A stretch of 12,583 nucleotides of DNA from Pseudomonadota bacterium (GTDB lineage Bacteria; Desulfobacterota; DSM-4660; Desulfatiglandales; B25-G16), in assembly GCA_015223015.1 (NCBI GenBank), contig JADFWK010000235.1:1-12583 (forward strand). The letters are read 5' to 3'. Shown piece after piece: positions 5,851 through 12,583 of the stretch. The first letter of the stretch is position 1. The number at the start of each line of letters is the position of its first letter. The notes under the pieces were generated by a model, which was given only the letters and a program-made list of their open reading frames with translations, was not told the DNA's origin and made no database searches. Both the position numbers and the translations under genes were made by a program.

Positions 5851-7821
5851 CTAACTCGCAGCCTCTAAATTATTTCTACAGTAAGGACATACCACCCATT
5901 CTGGCTGCACTATCCGTTTACAAGAGCCACAGCTAGGAACTAATGGCTTTTTGCAATAAGGGCAGTCCTTGAAATCCAAGCTCACTGCTTTTCCACAATT
6001 CCTACAAATGGTCGTCAACTCTTCCTTTTGGTGCACCGCCTTCAGAACCTCTTCTACGGTAGTTATTCCCTCTTTTATCTTATCCAGACCCCTAATACCG
6101 AGGGTGGTCATGCCCATTGCCACAGCCGCTTCCCTCACGGTATCGACCGAGGCAGAAGACTGAAGGAGTTCTCTTATCTTGGCATTCATAATCATTGTCT
6201 CTTCAATAGAGGTACGCCCCTTATAGCCCGTGTGGTTGCAATGGGGGCAGCCTGCCCCCCGATAAAATTTGAAGGGTAGGTCGTTCTGATCCAGATTGAG
6301 TCTGCTCAAGAGATCCTGGCTTGGGACATATTCCTCCTTGCACTCAGTACAGATCACTCGGACGAGCCGCTGGGCAACGACCCCCGCAACAGAAGAGGAA
6401 ATCATATATGGCGGGATCCCAATATCAATGAGCCGGGTAATTGCCGTAGGAGCATCGTTTGTGTGAAGCGTTGAAAGAACCAAATGTCCGGTCAAAGCTG
6501 ACTGGACAGCTATCTCAGCCGTCTCTTCATCTCTAATCTCTCCGATCATGATCACATTGGGATCCTGTCTCAAAATAGAGCGCAAGATAAAAGGGAAACT
6601 CAGGCCAACCTTCTCGTTTATCTGTACCTGGTTGATACCAGGCAGTTCGTATTCCACAGGATCCTCAACAGTAATGATATTTATCTCGTCTGATCTGATC
6701 TCCTGCATACAGGCATAAAGGGTTGAGGTTTTCCCACTGCCCGTCGGGCCCACGATCAAAATCATCCCCTGGGGCCGCTGACTGAAATTTCTGAGTATTT
6801 TCGTGTTCCCCTCGGTAAACCCAAGATCATCAATGGCGAGAAATGCCGCCTCCTTCCGCAAGACTCTAATAACGGCCTTTTCACCATAGTAGGTAGGGAG
6901 GGTAGATACCCTCAGATCTGCGGACATGTTCTTTGCCTTTACCTTTATCCTCCCATCCTGTGGTAGTCTCTTCTCTGCTATATTCAGACCGCCTAAGACC
7001 TTTATGCGTGAGATAATGATTGGCTGAGTCCATTTCGGGAGCTTGATCGTATCCTGCAGCACACCGTCTACGCGATTTCTTACTCTTACCTGATTTTCCT
7101 GTGCCTCAATATGAACATCGCTCGCTCCTCTCTTAATTGCATTCCTTATGATAAGATCAACCATCTTTATAAAGGGTGAGTCCTTAAAAGATTCAAAATT
7201 ATCTTCTTCGATTTCCGTTTCTTCAGGCAAGAATTCCAATCCCACATCTTCTACAAACTCATCAGCAACCTCTTTAATGGATTTTTCCGGGTAATAATGG
7301 TTTCGAAGCTTTTCAATTATCTGGCTTTGAGTAGATATAGCCGGCTGAATATTGTAACCAGTTATAAACTGAAGATCTTTTATCATATTCAAATTAAGGG
7401 GATCAGCCATAGAAACATCAAGTATATTATCCTTCACCGTAACAGGGATGCATCCAAATTTCATGCAAACTTCCTCAGGTAAACACTCGATAACGTTAGC
7501 CTGAATCGTATAATCCGTGAGATCAACAAAGGGAATCTTCAGCTGCATGGCTAAAGCAAAGGCTATCTCCTCCTCTGAGATGACCTTCATCTCAACCAAA
7601 ACCTCGCCCAGTCTCTTCCCTGTTCTTTTCTGAACCTCCAGAGCACCCTCTATTTGGTCAGCACTCAATAGGCCCGATTCTATTAATAATTCGCCCAACT
7701 TACGCCTGGAAACGAAGTTTTCCTTCTTTTTCTTATTCTGATTCTGTGTTGGTTCCAAATCCATATCTGGCATTGGTAGCAGCCCTGTTGGTATCTCAGA
7801 TCTTACATTCCTTTGTCGCAT
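5851..7821 (-). CDS. PilB/GspE-type assembly ATPase with MshEN domain and two C-terminal zinc ribbons
   Basis: 656 residues from the chosen ATG. It is the hexameric cytoplasmic motor that powers pilus or pseudopilus assembly by ATP hydrolysis. Two 24-residue MshEN motifs lie at 41-64 (KLGELL...Q64) and 70-93 (RLGEVL...Q93); this domain binds cyclic-di-GMP in MshE. Motif 1 has K for R, and motif 2 has K79 for Gly. The ATPase core has SDVHIEA, Walker A GPTGSGKT (358-365), Asp box ITVEDPVE (383-390), Walker B IMIGEIRDEE (about 424-433), His box LHTNDA (452-457) and the tetra-cysteine pairs C491/C494 and C525/C528. After the normal end of the family come two more zinc ribbons: C606/C609/C620/C623 and C631/C634/C645/C648. 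The ATG at 7821 has GGTGA 7 bases upstream. A TTG at 7851 in frame has no such site. PilB and GspE cannot be told apart here. Confidence 0.93.
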   Translation of the reverse strand: MRQRNVRSEIPTGLLPMPDMDLEPTQNQNKKKKENFVSRRKLGELLIESGLLSADQIEGALEVQKRTGKRLGEVLVEMKVISEEEIAFALAMQLKIPFVDLTDYTIQANVIECLPEEVCMKFGCIPVTVKDNILDVSMADPLNLNMIKDLQFITGYNIQPAISTQSQIIEKLRNHYYPEKSIKEVADEFVEDVGLEFLPEETEIEEDNFESFKDSPFIKMVDLIIRNAIKRGASDVHIEAQENQVRVRNRVDGVLQDTIKLPKWTQPIIISRIKVLGGLNIAEKRLPQDGRIKVKAKNMSADLRVSTLPTYYGEKAVIRVLRKEAAFLAIDDLGFTEGNTKILRNFSQRPQGMILIVGPTGSGKTSTLYACMQEIRSDEINIITVEDPVEYELPGINQVQINEKVGLSFPFILRSILRQDPNVIMIGEIRDEETAEIAVQSALTGHLVLSTLHTNDAPTAITRLIDIGIPPYMISSSVAGVVAQRLVRVICTECKEEYVPSQDLLSRLNLDQNDLPFKFYRGAGCPHCNHTGYKGRTSIEETMIMNAKIRELLQSSASVDTVREAAVAMGMTTLGIRGLDKIKEGITTVEEVLKAVHQKEELTTICRNCGKAVSLDFKDCPYCKKPLVPSCGSCKRIVQPEWVVCPYCRNNLEAAS

Positions 7822-7828
7822 CTTAATA

Positions 7829-7833
7829 TCACC
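7829..7833 (-). promoter_or_regulatory. Ribosome-binding site that decides the ATPase start
   Basis: GGTGA on the minus strand ends 7 bases before the ATG at 7821. The longer in-frame option, TTG at 7851, is preceded only by TTGAG directly at the codon. The shorter start is therefore preferred. Confidence 0.5.
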
Positions 7834-7900
7834 ATTTGCATATGTTTTCAACTCAATATGACTATTTTATCATTTAACAATACAGACCCCCGGCTTTTCT

Positions 7901-7929
7901 TTGACATAAGGGTATTAATTTGTTATAGA
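7901..7929 (+). promoter_or_regulatory. Sigma70-type promoter with extended -10 for the kinase operon
   Basis: TTGACA (7901-7906) is a perfect -35. After 17 bases comes TATAGA (7924-7929), directly preceded by TGT (7921-7923), an extended -10. Transcription would start near 7936, leaving a leader of about 108 bases before the kinase ATG. This is the best promoter match in the window. An ATTAATT motif (7914-7920) lies in the spacer. Confidence 0.65.
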
Positions 7930-7938
7930 TTTCAATTA

Positions 7939-7987
7939 TTTTTCGGGTACGCTTATATATAGAGTTCATCGGCAAGTTCCCGAAAAA
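7939..7987. promoter_or_regulatory. 9-bp inverted repeat in the kinase leader
   Basis: TTTTTCGGG (7939-7947) and CCCGAAAAA (7979-7987) are perfect inverted copies with 31 bases between them. The left arm starts at about the predicted transcription start. It could be a leader hairpin or a two-site operator. The right arm is not followed by a T-run, so it is not an obvious terminator for rightward transcription. Confidence 0.4.
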
Positions 7988-8011
7988 AATTAATATGAGC
8001 TGGGATTAATT
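7988..8011. promoter_or_regulatory. ATTAATT inverted pair upstream of the kinase gene
   Basis: AATTAAT (7988-7994) and ATTAATT (8005-8011) form a 7-bp inverted repeat with a 10-base spacer. A third ATTAATT sits in the promoter spacer at 7914-7920. This may be a regulator-binding array, but AT-rich intergenic DNA makes chance matches likely. Confidence 0.25.
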
Positions 8012-8043
8012 AGAAATATCAAGCAAGAGTAACGTTTACGTCC

Positions 8044-10578
8044 ATGAAAGAAACTGATCAGAAAACAAATCTACTTATCGGGGCCATTGTTGTTGCCATT
8101 TTTGTCTACCTCTCCTTTGCCCAGTTCCCTCCCTTCGAATCCCTTGAAAAAGTAGTTTACGAGATCGAGATGAGGCTTGATACACCACGAAACCCGGGAG
8201 AGAGCAAAGTGGCCATAGTCAATATTGACGATAAGAGTATACGTAAGCTTGGTGAGTGGCCGTGGCCCAGGCATATCATCGCTGACATGATAACAATCCT
8301 CAAAAATAATCGTGCGAAATTGATCGGCCTTGATATAGTCTTTAGCCAAAAAGAACAGAATGCGAGCATCAAGGAGATAGAAAACCTTTACAGCAAAATC
8401 CTAGAGCGAGAAGAATTTCTCAATGCAGGAGAGGAAAATAGTTGGATACTCGATGAATTGAAGGAGATTGAGAAACGCCTGGATAGTGATAAAGCCCTGT
8501 CTCAAGCTGTGAAAGCTTCTGGGAATACAATACTTCCAGTTGTCGGCGAATTTGGCAAGTACGAAACCGAGTTGCCCGTTGCTCCTGAATCATTCTCTGC
8601 TACAGATATCTTGAGAAAAGACAGGATTAGCAGTGAAAACCAGATATCTGTCAAACAAGTAATTACCCCCTTTGATGAACTCTCAAAAAGTGGTCGCAGT
8701 CTTGGACACATAAATGTCTATCACAACAAAATAACAAAGGGCCGGGTTCATATACCCTTTATCAATTTTAGAGGAATTATCATACCTTCCATGCCCCTGT
8801 CCCTTGCCCTTGACTATCTTAATAAACGTCCCGCGCAGGTTATCATTAATGGTAGGGGCGTTAAGCTCGGGAAAGAAATCATTCCTATCAACAGGGGGGA
8901 AATGTTTATTAAGTTTAAGGGTGGCAAAAGATCCTTTCCCTACTATTCCTTTGTAGACATTTTGAAGGTAAAAAAGGTTCCCTCAGTGTTTGACGGCAAG
9001 ATTGTGCTCATTGGCTTTACTACAGACCAGGAAGTTTTTCCTGTTGACACACCTGTAGACCATGACATGCCGCGGGTAGAGTTCATGGCCAATGTTATTG
9101 AGGGGCTTTTGCACGGACGGTTTTTGAAACGCTCAGGCACCATGATATATTTAGAGGCCCTTATCTTGCTGCTGCTGGGACTAGCATCCTCATTTTTTCA
9201 ATCACGTTTCAGTTATCTTGACCGAACTGGACTAACATTCGGATTGATCTTCCTTACCTTTCTAACCGGCGCCACATTCTTTATAGGATTTGATACATGG
9301 TTTAAAACCATTTACATTATCCTCGCCCTGGCAGCGATCTATGGCAGCATACTGGTAAAAGATTTGCTATTCATGTCCAAGGCAATTGTCTCAAAAGATG
9401 CTATAGAAACAAACCGGATGCTGGGAATTAGTTTGCAAGGCCAAGGTCTGCTTGATTTGGCCTTTGAAAAATTCAGAAAATGCCCCCTCGACGACGAGAT
9501 GAGGGATATCATTTACAACCTCGGGCTCGACTACGAACGCAAGAGAATGATGAACAAGGCCATTTCGATATACGAATACATTAATAAGGAAGATACCGGC
9601 TTTAGAGATCTGAATGAAAGGATACCAACCTTAAAAAAGGTGCTCAGTTCCTTACCACTCAGTGCCCATCAAGGAAAAAAAGAGGAACGAATAGTTGTCG
9701 CCGATGACCTGGAGGTTAAGCCTACTGTTGGAAGGTATGAGATACTCATGGAACTGGGTCAGGGTGCTATGGGTACCGTTTACAAGGGGAGAGACCCCAA
9801 GATCAATCGCCTCTTGGCTATAAAGACCATTCGTTTTTCTGATGAATTCGAGCCTGATAAGGTACAGGATATCAAAGAGCGCTTCTTCACCGAGGCCGAG
9901 CTCGCAGGGAAGCTCTCTCACCCCGGCATCGTTTCCATATACGATGTTGGTGAAGACTATGATCTTACGTACATGGCCATGGAATTTCTGGAGGGGGATA
10001 GCCTTGAGAAATATTGCAACAAAGGATCCCTGCTTCCTGTAAGAAGAGTACTCGACATTGTTGCTGAAACGGCCGATGCCTTAGAATATGCACACAACAA
10101 TGGCGTAATCCATAGAGACATAAAGCCCGGAAACATAATGCTTTTGAAAAACGGTAAGACCAAGGTTACCGATTTTGGAATAGCGAAGTCTATCTCTGCT
10201 TCAAAAACCAGAACCGGAATAATCCTTGGGACCCCGAACTATATGTCACCGGAACAGATCATCGGTCGGCAGGTAGACGCTCGATCGGATATCTTCTCAC
10301 TTGGTGTCGTTTTCTTTCAGTTGGTGACCGGGGAATTGCCATTCAAGGGAGACAATCTTAATAACCTCTTTTATCAGATTACCCAGCAACGGCATCCCTC
10401 ACCGAGCAAAATAAACCCTCGGGTTATAAAGCCCTGTGAACAGATTCTTGATAAAACCCTGGCCAAAAACCCAGATCACAGATTCCAGCACGCGAGGGAC
10501 CTTGTCGGGTATTTAAGAATGCTGGTTGATAAAATCGATGCCCTGAGAGCCCAAAAACAGAAACAAAATAATACCTAA
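8044..10578 (+). CDS. CHASE2-domain receptor Ser/Thr protein kinase
   Basis: 844 residues. A transmembrane helix (about 10-27) leads to an extracytoplasmic CHASE2 sensor (about 30-360, with VAIVNIDDKSI, GEWPWPR and IGLDIVF near its start and a charged helical insert at about 103-150). Three transmembrane helices follow at about 366-385, 397-416 and 420-438. A cytoplasmic TPR-like helical segment (about 452-515) and a linker precede a Hanks-type kinase (about 565-830). Catalytic parts are complete: glycine loop LGQGAMGTVYKG (571-582), K594, helix-C Glu at 617 or 619, HRDIKPGN (D692, N697), DFG (710-712) and GTPNYMSPEQ (729-738). S/T residues at 716-730 are likely autophosphorylation sites. It would sense an external cue and phosphorylate cytoplasmic targets. 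It heads an operon with a phosphatase and an FHA protein. The Shine-Dalgarno is weak (AAGAG, 14 bases from the ATG). Confidence 0.94.
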   Translation: MKETDQKTNLLIGAIVVAIFVYLSFAQFPPFESLEKVVYEIEMRLDTPRNPGESKVAIVNIDDKSIRKLGEWPWPRHIIADMITILKNNRAKLIGLDIVFSQKEQNASIKEIENLYSKILEREEFLNAGEENSWILDELKEIEKRLDSDKALSQAVKASGNTILPVVGEFGKYETELPVAPESFSATDILRKDRISSENQISVKQVITPFDELSKSGRSLGHINVYHNKITKGRVHIPFINFRGIIIPSMPLSLALDYLNKRPAQVIINGRGVKLGKEIIPINRGEMFIKFKGGKRSFPYYSFVDILKVKKVPSVFDGKIVLIGFTTDQEVFPVDTPVDHDMPRVEFMANVIEGLLHGRFLKRSGTMIYLEALILLLLGLASSFFQSRFSYLDRTGLTFGLIFLTFLTGATFFIGFDTWFKTIYIILALAAIYGSILVKDLLFMSKAIVSKDAIETNRMLGISLQGQGLLDLAFEKFRKCPLDDEMRDIIYNLGLDYERKRMMNKAISIYEYINKEDTGFRDLNERIPTLKKVLSSLPLSAHQGKKEERIVVADDLEVKPTVGRYEILMELGQGAMGTVYKGRDPKINRLLAIKTIRFSDEFEPDKVQDIKERFFTEAELAGKLSHPGIVSIYDVGEDYDLTYMAMEFLEGDSLEKYCNKGSLLPVRRVLDIVAETADALEYAHNNGVIHRDIKPGNIMLLKNGKTKVTDFGIAKSISASKTRTGIILGTPNYMSPEQIIGRQVDARSDIFSLGVVFFQLVTGELPFKGDNLNNLFYQITQQRHPSPSKINPRVIKPCEQILDKTLAKNPDHRFQHARDLVGYLRMLVDKIDALRAQKQKQNNT

Positions 10579-10596
10579 CAGAATAAAGGAAATATA

Positions 10597-11415
10597 TTGG
10601 AACTGAAAGCTGCTGGCATTACTGATGTGGGCCTGAAGAGGGAAAGCAACGAAGACTACTTCTCCATAGATAACGCTCTTGGTCTCTATATAGTTGCCGA
10701 TGGTATGGGAGGCCATCTAGCTGGAGAGGTTGCCAGCAAGGTTGCTGTAGAGGTAATCAATAAGAACGTTAACCGATGGATAGCCCAGCAAACCCCTGAT
10801 GATGAGCTATTCGACTATCCCGATAGCGCCCTAAGTAAAAGAGCTAATTACATACTCAGTGGCATAAAATTAGCAAACAGGGTAATATACGAGTTGTCCA
10901 AGGTTTATTCTGAATACAAGGGAATGGGAACAACAATTGTAGTTCTGTCCATAATGCCCTCTGTTGTAATTGCATCCAACGTAGGGGACAGCAAGCTCTA
11001 TCTTATACGGGGAAATACGATTGAACCTCTTTCTAAAGAGCACAATATGGTAACTGAACAGTTGGAAATGGGGCTCATATCTGAGGAAGAAGCAGAAGTT
11101 TCTCCCTTGAGACATATACTAACGAGGAATCTTGGGTCGTCCGATACCGTTGATGTGGACGTTTTTGAAATCGAGCCCAGAAATAATGACCGCTTTCTCC
11201 TCTGTACCGATGGCTTAACCGACCTTGTATCAGACAAAGAGATATTTGAAATCGTGCAAAACGGGGAAGACCCTGAGCACCTGTGTCGGCAACTCATCGT
11301 TAAGGCCAACGGGATGGGTGGTAATGACAATGTCACTGCCTCGCTGGTATTTGTGCACAACCTAGAACAAGAAAACCAGGGAATAGTTAAAAAATTCTGG
11401 TCTCGCTCTAAATAA
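10597..11415 (+). CDS. PP2C-family Ser/Thr protein phosphatase, second copy
   Basis: 272 residues, a single cytoplasmic PP2C (PPM) domain expected to reverse the action of the kinase encoded just upstream. Motifs in order: SNED (E19, D20), VADGMGG (D35, G36), GMGTT (109-113), NVGDSKLY (D131), CTDGLTD (D205) and GGNDNVT (D244). A short basic tail follows residue 255. The start is TTG at 10597: AAAGGA (10585-10590) lies 6 bases upstream, and the domain begins within a few residues, so no later start is sensible. It lies 18 bases after the kinase stop, clearly in one operon. It resembles the phosphatase at 243-1031 along its whole length, including the extra stretch between helix 2 and GMGTT, which suggests an old duplication. 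Confidence 0.93.
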   Translation: MELKAAGITDVGLKRESNEDYFSIDNALGLYIVADGMGGHLAGEVASKVAVEVINKNVNRWIAQQTPDDELFDYPDSALSKRANYILSGIKLANRVIYELSKVYSEYKGMGTTIVVLSIMPSVVIASNVGDSKLYLIRGNTIEPLSKEHNMVTEQLEMGLISEEEAEVSPLRHILTRNLGSSDTVDVDVFEIEPRNNDRFLLCTDGLTDLVSDKEIFEIVQNGEDPEHLCRQLIVKANGMGGNDNVTASLVFVHNLEQENQGIVKKFWSRSK

Positions 11416-11474
11416 CAAACAATCGTGAGGGATTTGTGTTCTTTTCCTATTAACTAAAATAAGGGGCAGTTGTT

Positions 11475-12194
11475 ATGGCACGGGTTATTTTGGTATTTAA
11501 TAAACAAGTGATCAAAGATTATCCTTTTACCAAAGAGAATATGACTATCGGGCGGACTGACGAAAATGACATTGTAATCGATAATCTCGCTGTGTCCGGT
11601 TATCATGCCAGGATAGATAAGGCTGGGGACACCTATATCCTGACCGACCTACAAAGTACCAACGGCACCTTTGTTAATGATAAGAAAATAGTTTCTTATA
11701 GATTGCGACACAAGGACAAAGTAAGCATTGGTAAGCATCTTCTATTCTTTGCTCTGTCCAAATCTGAACAGGCCAAGGCCAGAGAAGGAGAGCTCGATGA
11801 GACGATGGTCCTCGACACTGCCAGACAGAAGGAATTGCTCGCAAAACAGGCTGAGAAAAAGAGAATCGATGTGACCGGTGCAAAACAAAAATTTGGCGTT
11901 GTAAGCTTTATTGACGGTTCCGATCAAGACGAAATCCAGCTCACCAAAAAACTCACCAAGATTGGCAAAGCGGAAACCGCGGAAATAAGGCTCGGCGGTT
12001 TGTTCATGGCCACTACTGCGGCTACTATTAGCCGAAGACCAAACGGCTACGCCATTACCGCAACGGGCGGGACAAAGATAAAAGTAAATAATCAGGTAAT
12101 ACGAGAGAGCCAAATCCTCAATGATTTTGACACGATCGAAATAGGATCATACAAGTTCCAGTTTTATACACAGGGTAGCGGAGACGAAAAATAG
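11475..12194 (+). CDS. Protein with one intact and one degenerate FHA domain
   Basis: 239 residues, soluble. The first FHA domain (about 1-95) has all phosphothreonine-binding landmarks: IGRTDENDIVID (G26, R27), SGYHA (S41, H44) and DLQSTNGTFVN (N63 to N68). A charged linker (about 96-135) contains DETMVLDT, in which T110 has Leu at +3. That is a plausible kinase site and FHA ligand. The second domain (about 138-235) keeps the FHA outline, with IGKAETAEIRL, GYAIT, GTKIKVNN and FDTIEIGSYKFQF. The Arg is Lys (K165), and the Ser and His positions are Ala (A179, A182), so it probably no longer binds pThr. AAGGGG (11461-11466) is 8 bases before the ATG. It is 59 bases after the phosphatase, likely the third gene of the kinase operon and a reader of kinase-made phosphothreonine (inference). 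Confidence 0.9.
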   Translation: MARVILVFNKQVIKDYPFTKENMTIGRTDENDIVIDNLAVSGYHARIDKAGDTYILTDLQSTNGTFVNDKKIVSYRLRHKDKVSIGKHLLFFALSKSEQAKAREGELDETMVLDTARQKELLAKQAEKKRIDVTGAKQKFGVVSFIDGSDQDEIQLTKKLTKIGKAETAEIRLGGLFMATTAATISRRPNGYAITATGGTKIKVNNQVIRESQILNDFDTIEIGSYKFQFYTQGSGDEK

Positions 12195-12208
12195 GGTAAA
12201 TAGGGTAA
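12191..12208 (+). repeat. Two tandem 9-base units at the FHA gene stop
   Basis: ATAGGGTAA occurs twice in tandem. The TAG stop of the FHA gene (12192-12194) lies in the first copy. No role is evident. Confidence 0.5.
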
Positions 12209-12230
12209 GAAAGATGGAAATTACTCAAGG

Positions 12231-12482
12231 CTAGCCCCGCCCCTTGGTTTCAACCACCGATTTGGGCCTCTTGTCTATCATTTTCCTCAACCTTGTATCT
12301 ATCTTGGGTTTGGAAAAGATCTTCTGGCACCGTGTGCACTGGTATCTCTCTTCTACGACCTCATCATACATTAAATCATCGGAAAAATTCACCGATCGGA
12401 AACGCACAGAAAAATTGTAGATTCGAACAAAATCTCTATTCTTACATTTGTCACACAAAAAATAGTCCTTAACACTATCCAT
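12231..12482 (-). CDS. Small zinc-ribbon protein of unknown function
   Basis: 83 residues from the chosen ATG. Two CxxC knuckles (C10/C13 in CDKC and C49/C52 in CTRC) are separated by 35 residues rich in aromatic and charged residues, which fits one zinc ribbon. A basic tail (RLRKMIDKRPK) follows. There is no signal peptide or membrane helix. I do not recognise the family. It could bind nucleic acid or act as a small metal-dependent adaptor. The ATG at 12482 is preceded by GAGGG (12492-12488) at a 5-base distance. The longer TTG start at 12494 lacks a well-placed site. It faces the FHA gene tail-to-tail with 36 bases between stops, so it is not part of that operon. The coding call is fairly secure because of the paired cysteines and the upstream signals. 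Confidence 0.65.
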   Translation of the reverse strand: MDSVKDYFLCDKCKNRDFVRIYNFSVRFRSVNFSDDLMYDEVVEERYQCTRCQKIFSKPKIDTRLRKMIDKRPKSVVETKGRG

Positions 12483-12510
12483 GAGTGCCCTCAATATGAG
12501 ATATTTGGTC

Positions 12511-12519
12511 CTTATAACA
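12511..12519 (-). promoter_or_regulatory. Extended -10 promoter element for the zinc-ribbon gene
   Basis: On the minus strand TGTTATAAG (12519-12511) is a TGn-extended -10 close to consensus. The hexamer at the -35 spacing is poor (TTCTCG). The transcript would start near 12504, about 22 bases before the ATG at 12482. The remaining bases to 12583 show no gene. Confidence 0.4.
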
Positions 12520-12583
12520 GGGTAAACCCCATTCGAGAATCTAGTAGTCCGTTCCGCAAATAGCCCTAAAATAAGAAACTTCA

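Noticed and set aside
1..8043. CRP-type TGTGA-N6-TCACA sites near the cyclase and pilus genes
   Set aside because: I looked in the intergenic stretches because a cyclase is present, but saw no convincing two-sided match.
243..12194. Type VI secretion phospho-regulation locus (PpkA/PppA/Fha type)
   Set aside because: Kinase, phosphatase and FHA genes are present, but no Tss structural gene, ClpV, Hcp or VgrG is seen in the window. The secretion-related genes here belong to the type IV pilus / type II family.
12226..12246. CAAGG...CCTTG hairpin between the convergent FHA and zinc-ribbon genes as a terminator
   Set aside because: The stem is only five base pairs with an 11-base loop and no proper T-run on either strand.

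Overview
The window looks like chromosomal DNA of a Gram-negative bacterium with moderate GC. It carries eukaryote-like Ser/Thr phospho-signalling genes, a class III nucleotide cyclase and type IV pilus / type II secretion parts. This mix, plus a relic of a four-helix-bundle (23S intervening-sequence type) gene between GGTTCA repeats, is common in Deltaproteobacteria/Desulfobacterota and neighbouring phyla. I infer such a host with low confidence. No rRNA, tRNA, CRISPR array or insertion sequence was seen.

Layout. (1) 1-242: upstream region with inverted repeats and a TATAAT box. (2) 243-2695, plus strand: a PP2C phosphatase that overlaps by one base (TAATG) an FHA-GAF-adenylate cyclase. (3) 2719-7821, minus strand, read from right to left: a PilB/GspE-type assembly ATPase with an MshEN domain and two extra zinc ribbons; a 350-base gap holding a decayed four-helix-bundle gene; a membrane-anchored B-box zinc-finger protein with a pilin-like C-terminus; a type IV prepilin-like protein overlapping it by ATGA; and a six-helix membrane protein with two PAS domains and no output domain. 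(4) 7822-8043: a divergent promoter region with a good sigma70-type promoter facing right. (5) 8044-12194, plus strand: a CHASE2 receptor Ser/Thr kinase, a second PP2C phosphatase (TTG start, 18 bases downstream) and a protein with two FHA domains. (6) 12231-12482, minus strand: a small zinc-ribbon protein of unknown function.

Reading. The window holds a kinase (writer), two phosphatases (erasers) and two FHA proteins (readers), one of which makes cAMP. They lie on both sides of a short pilus or pseudopilus cluster whose ATPase carries cyclic-di-GMP-type MshEN motifs. The simplest inference is a membrane-sensed Ser/Thr phosphorylation circuit that adjusts cAMP output and possibly the pilus machine. 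The two PP2C-FHA pairs look like diverged copies of one module. The link to the pilus genes rests on adjacency only.
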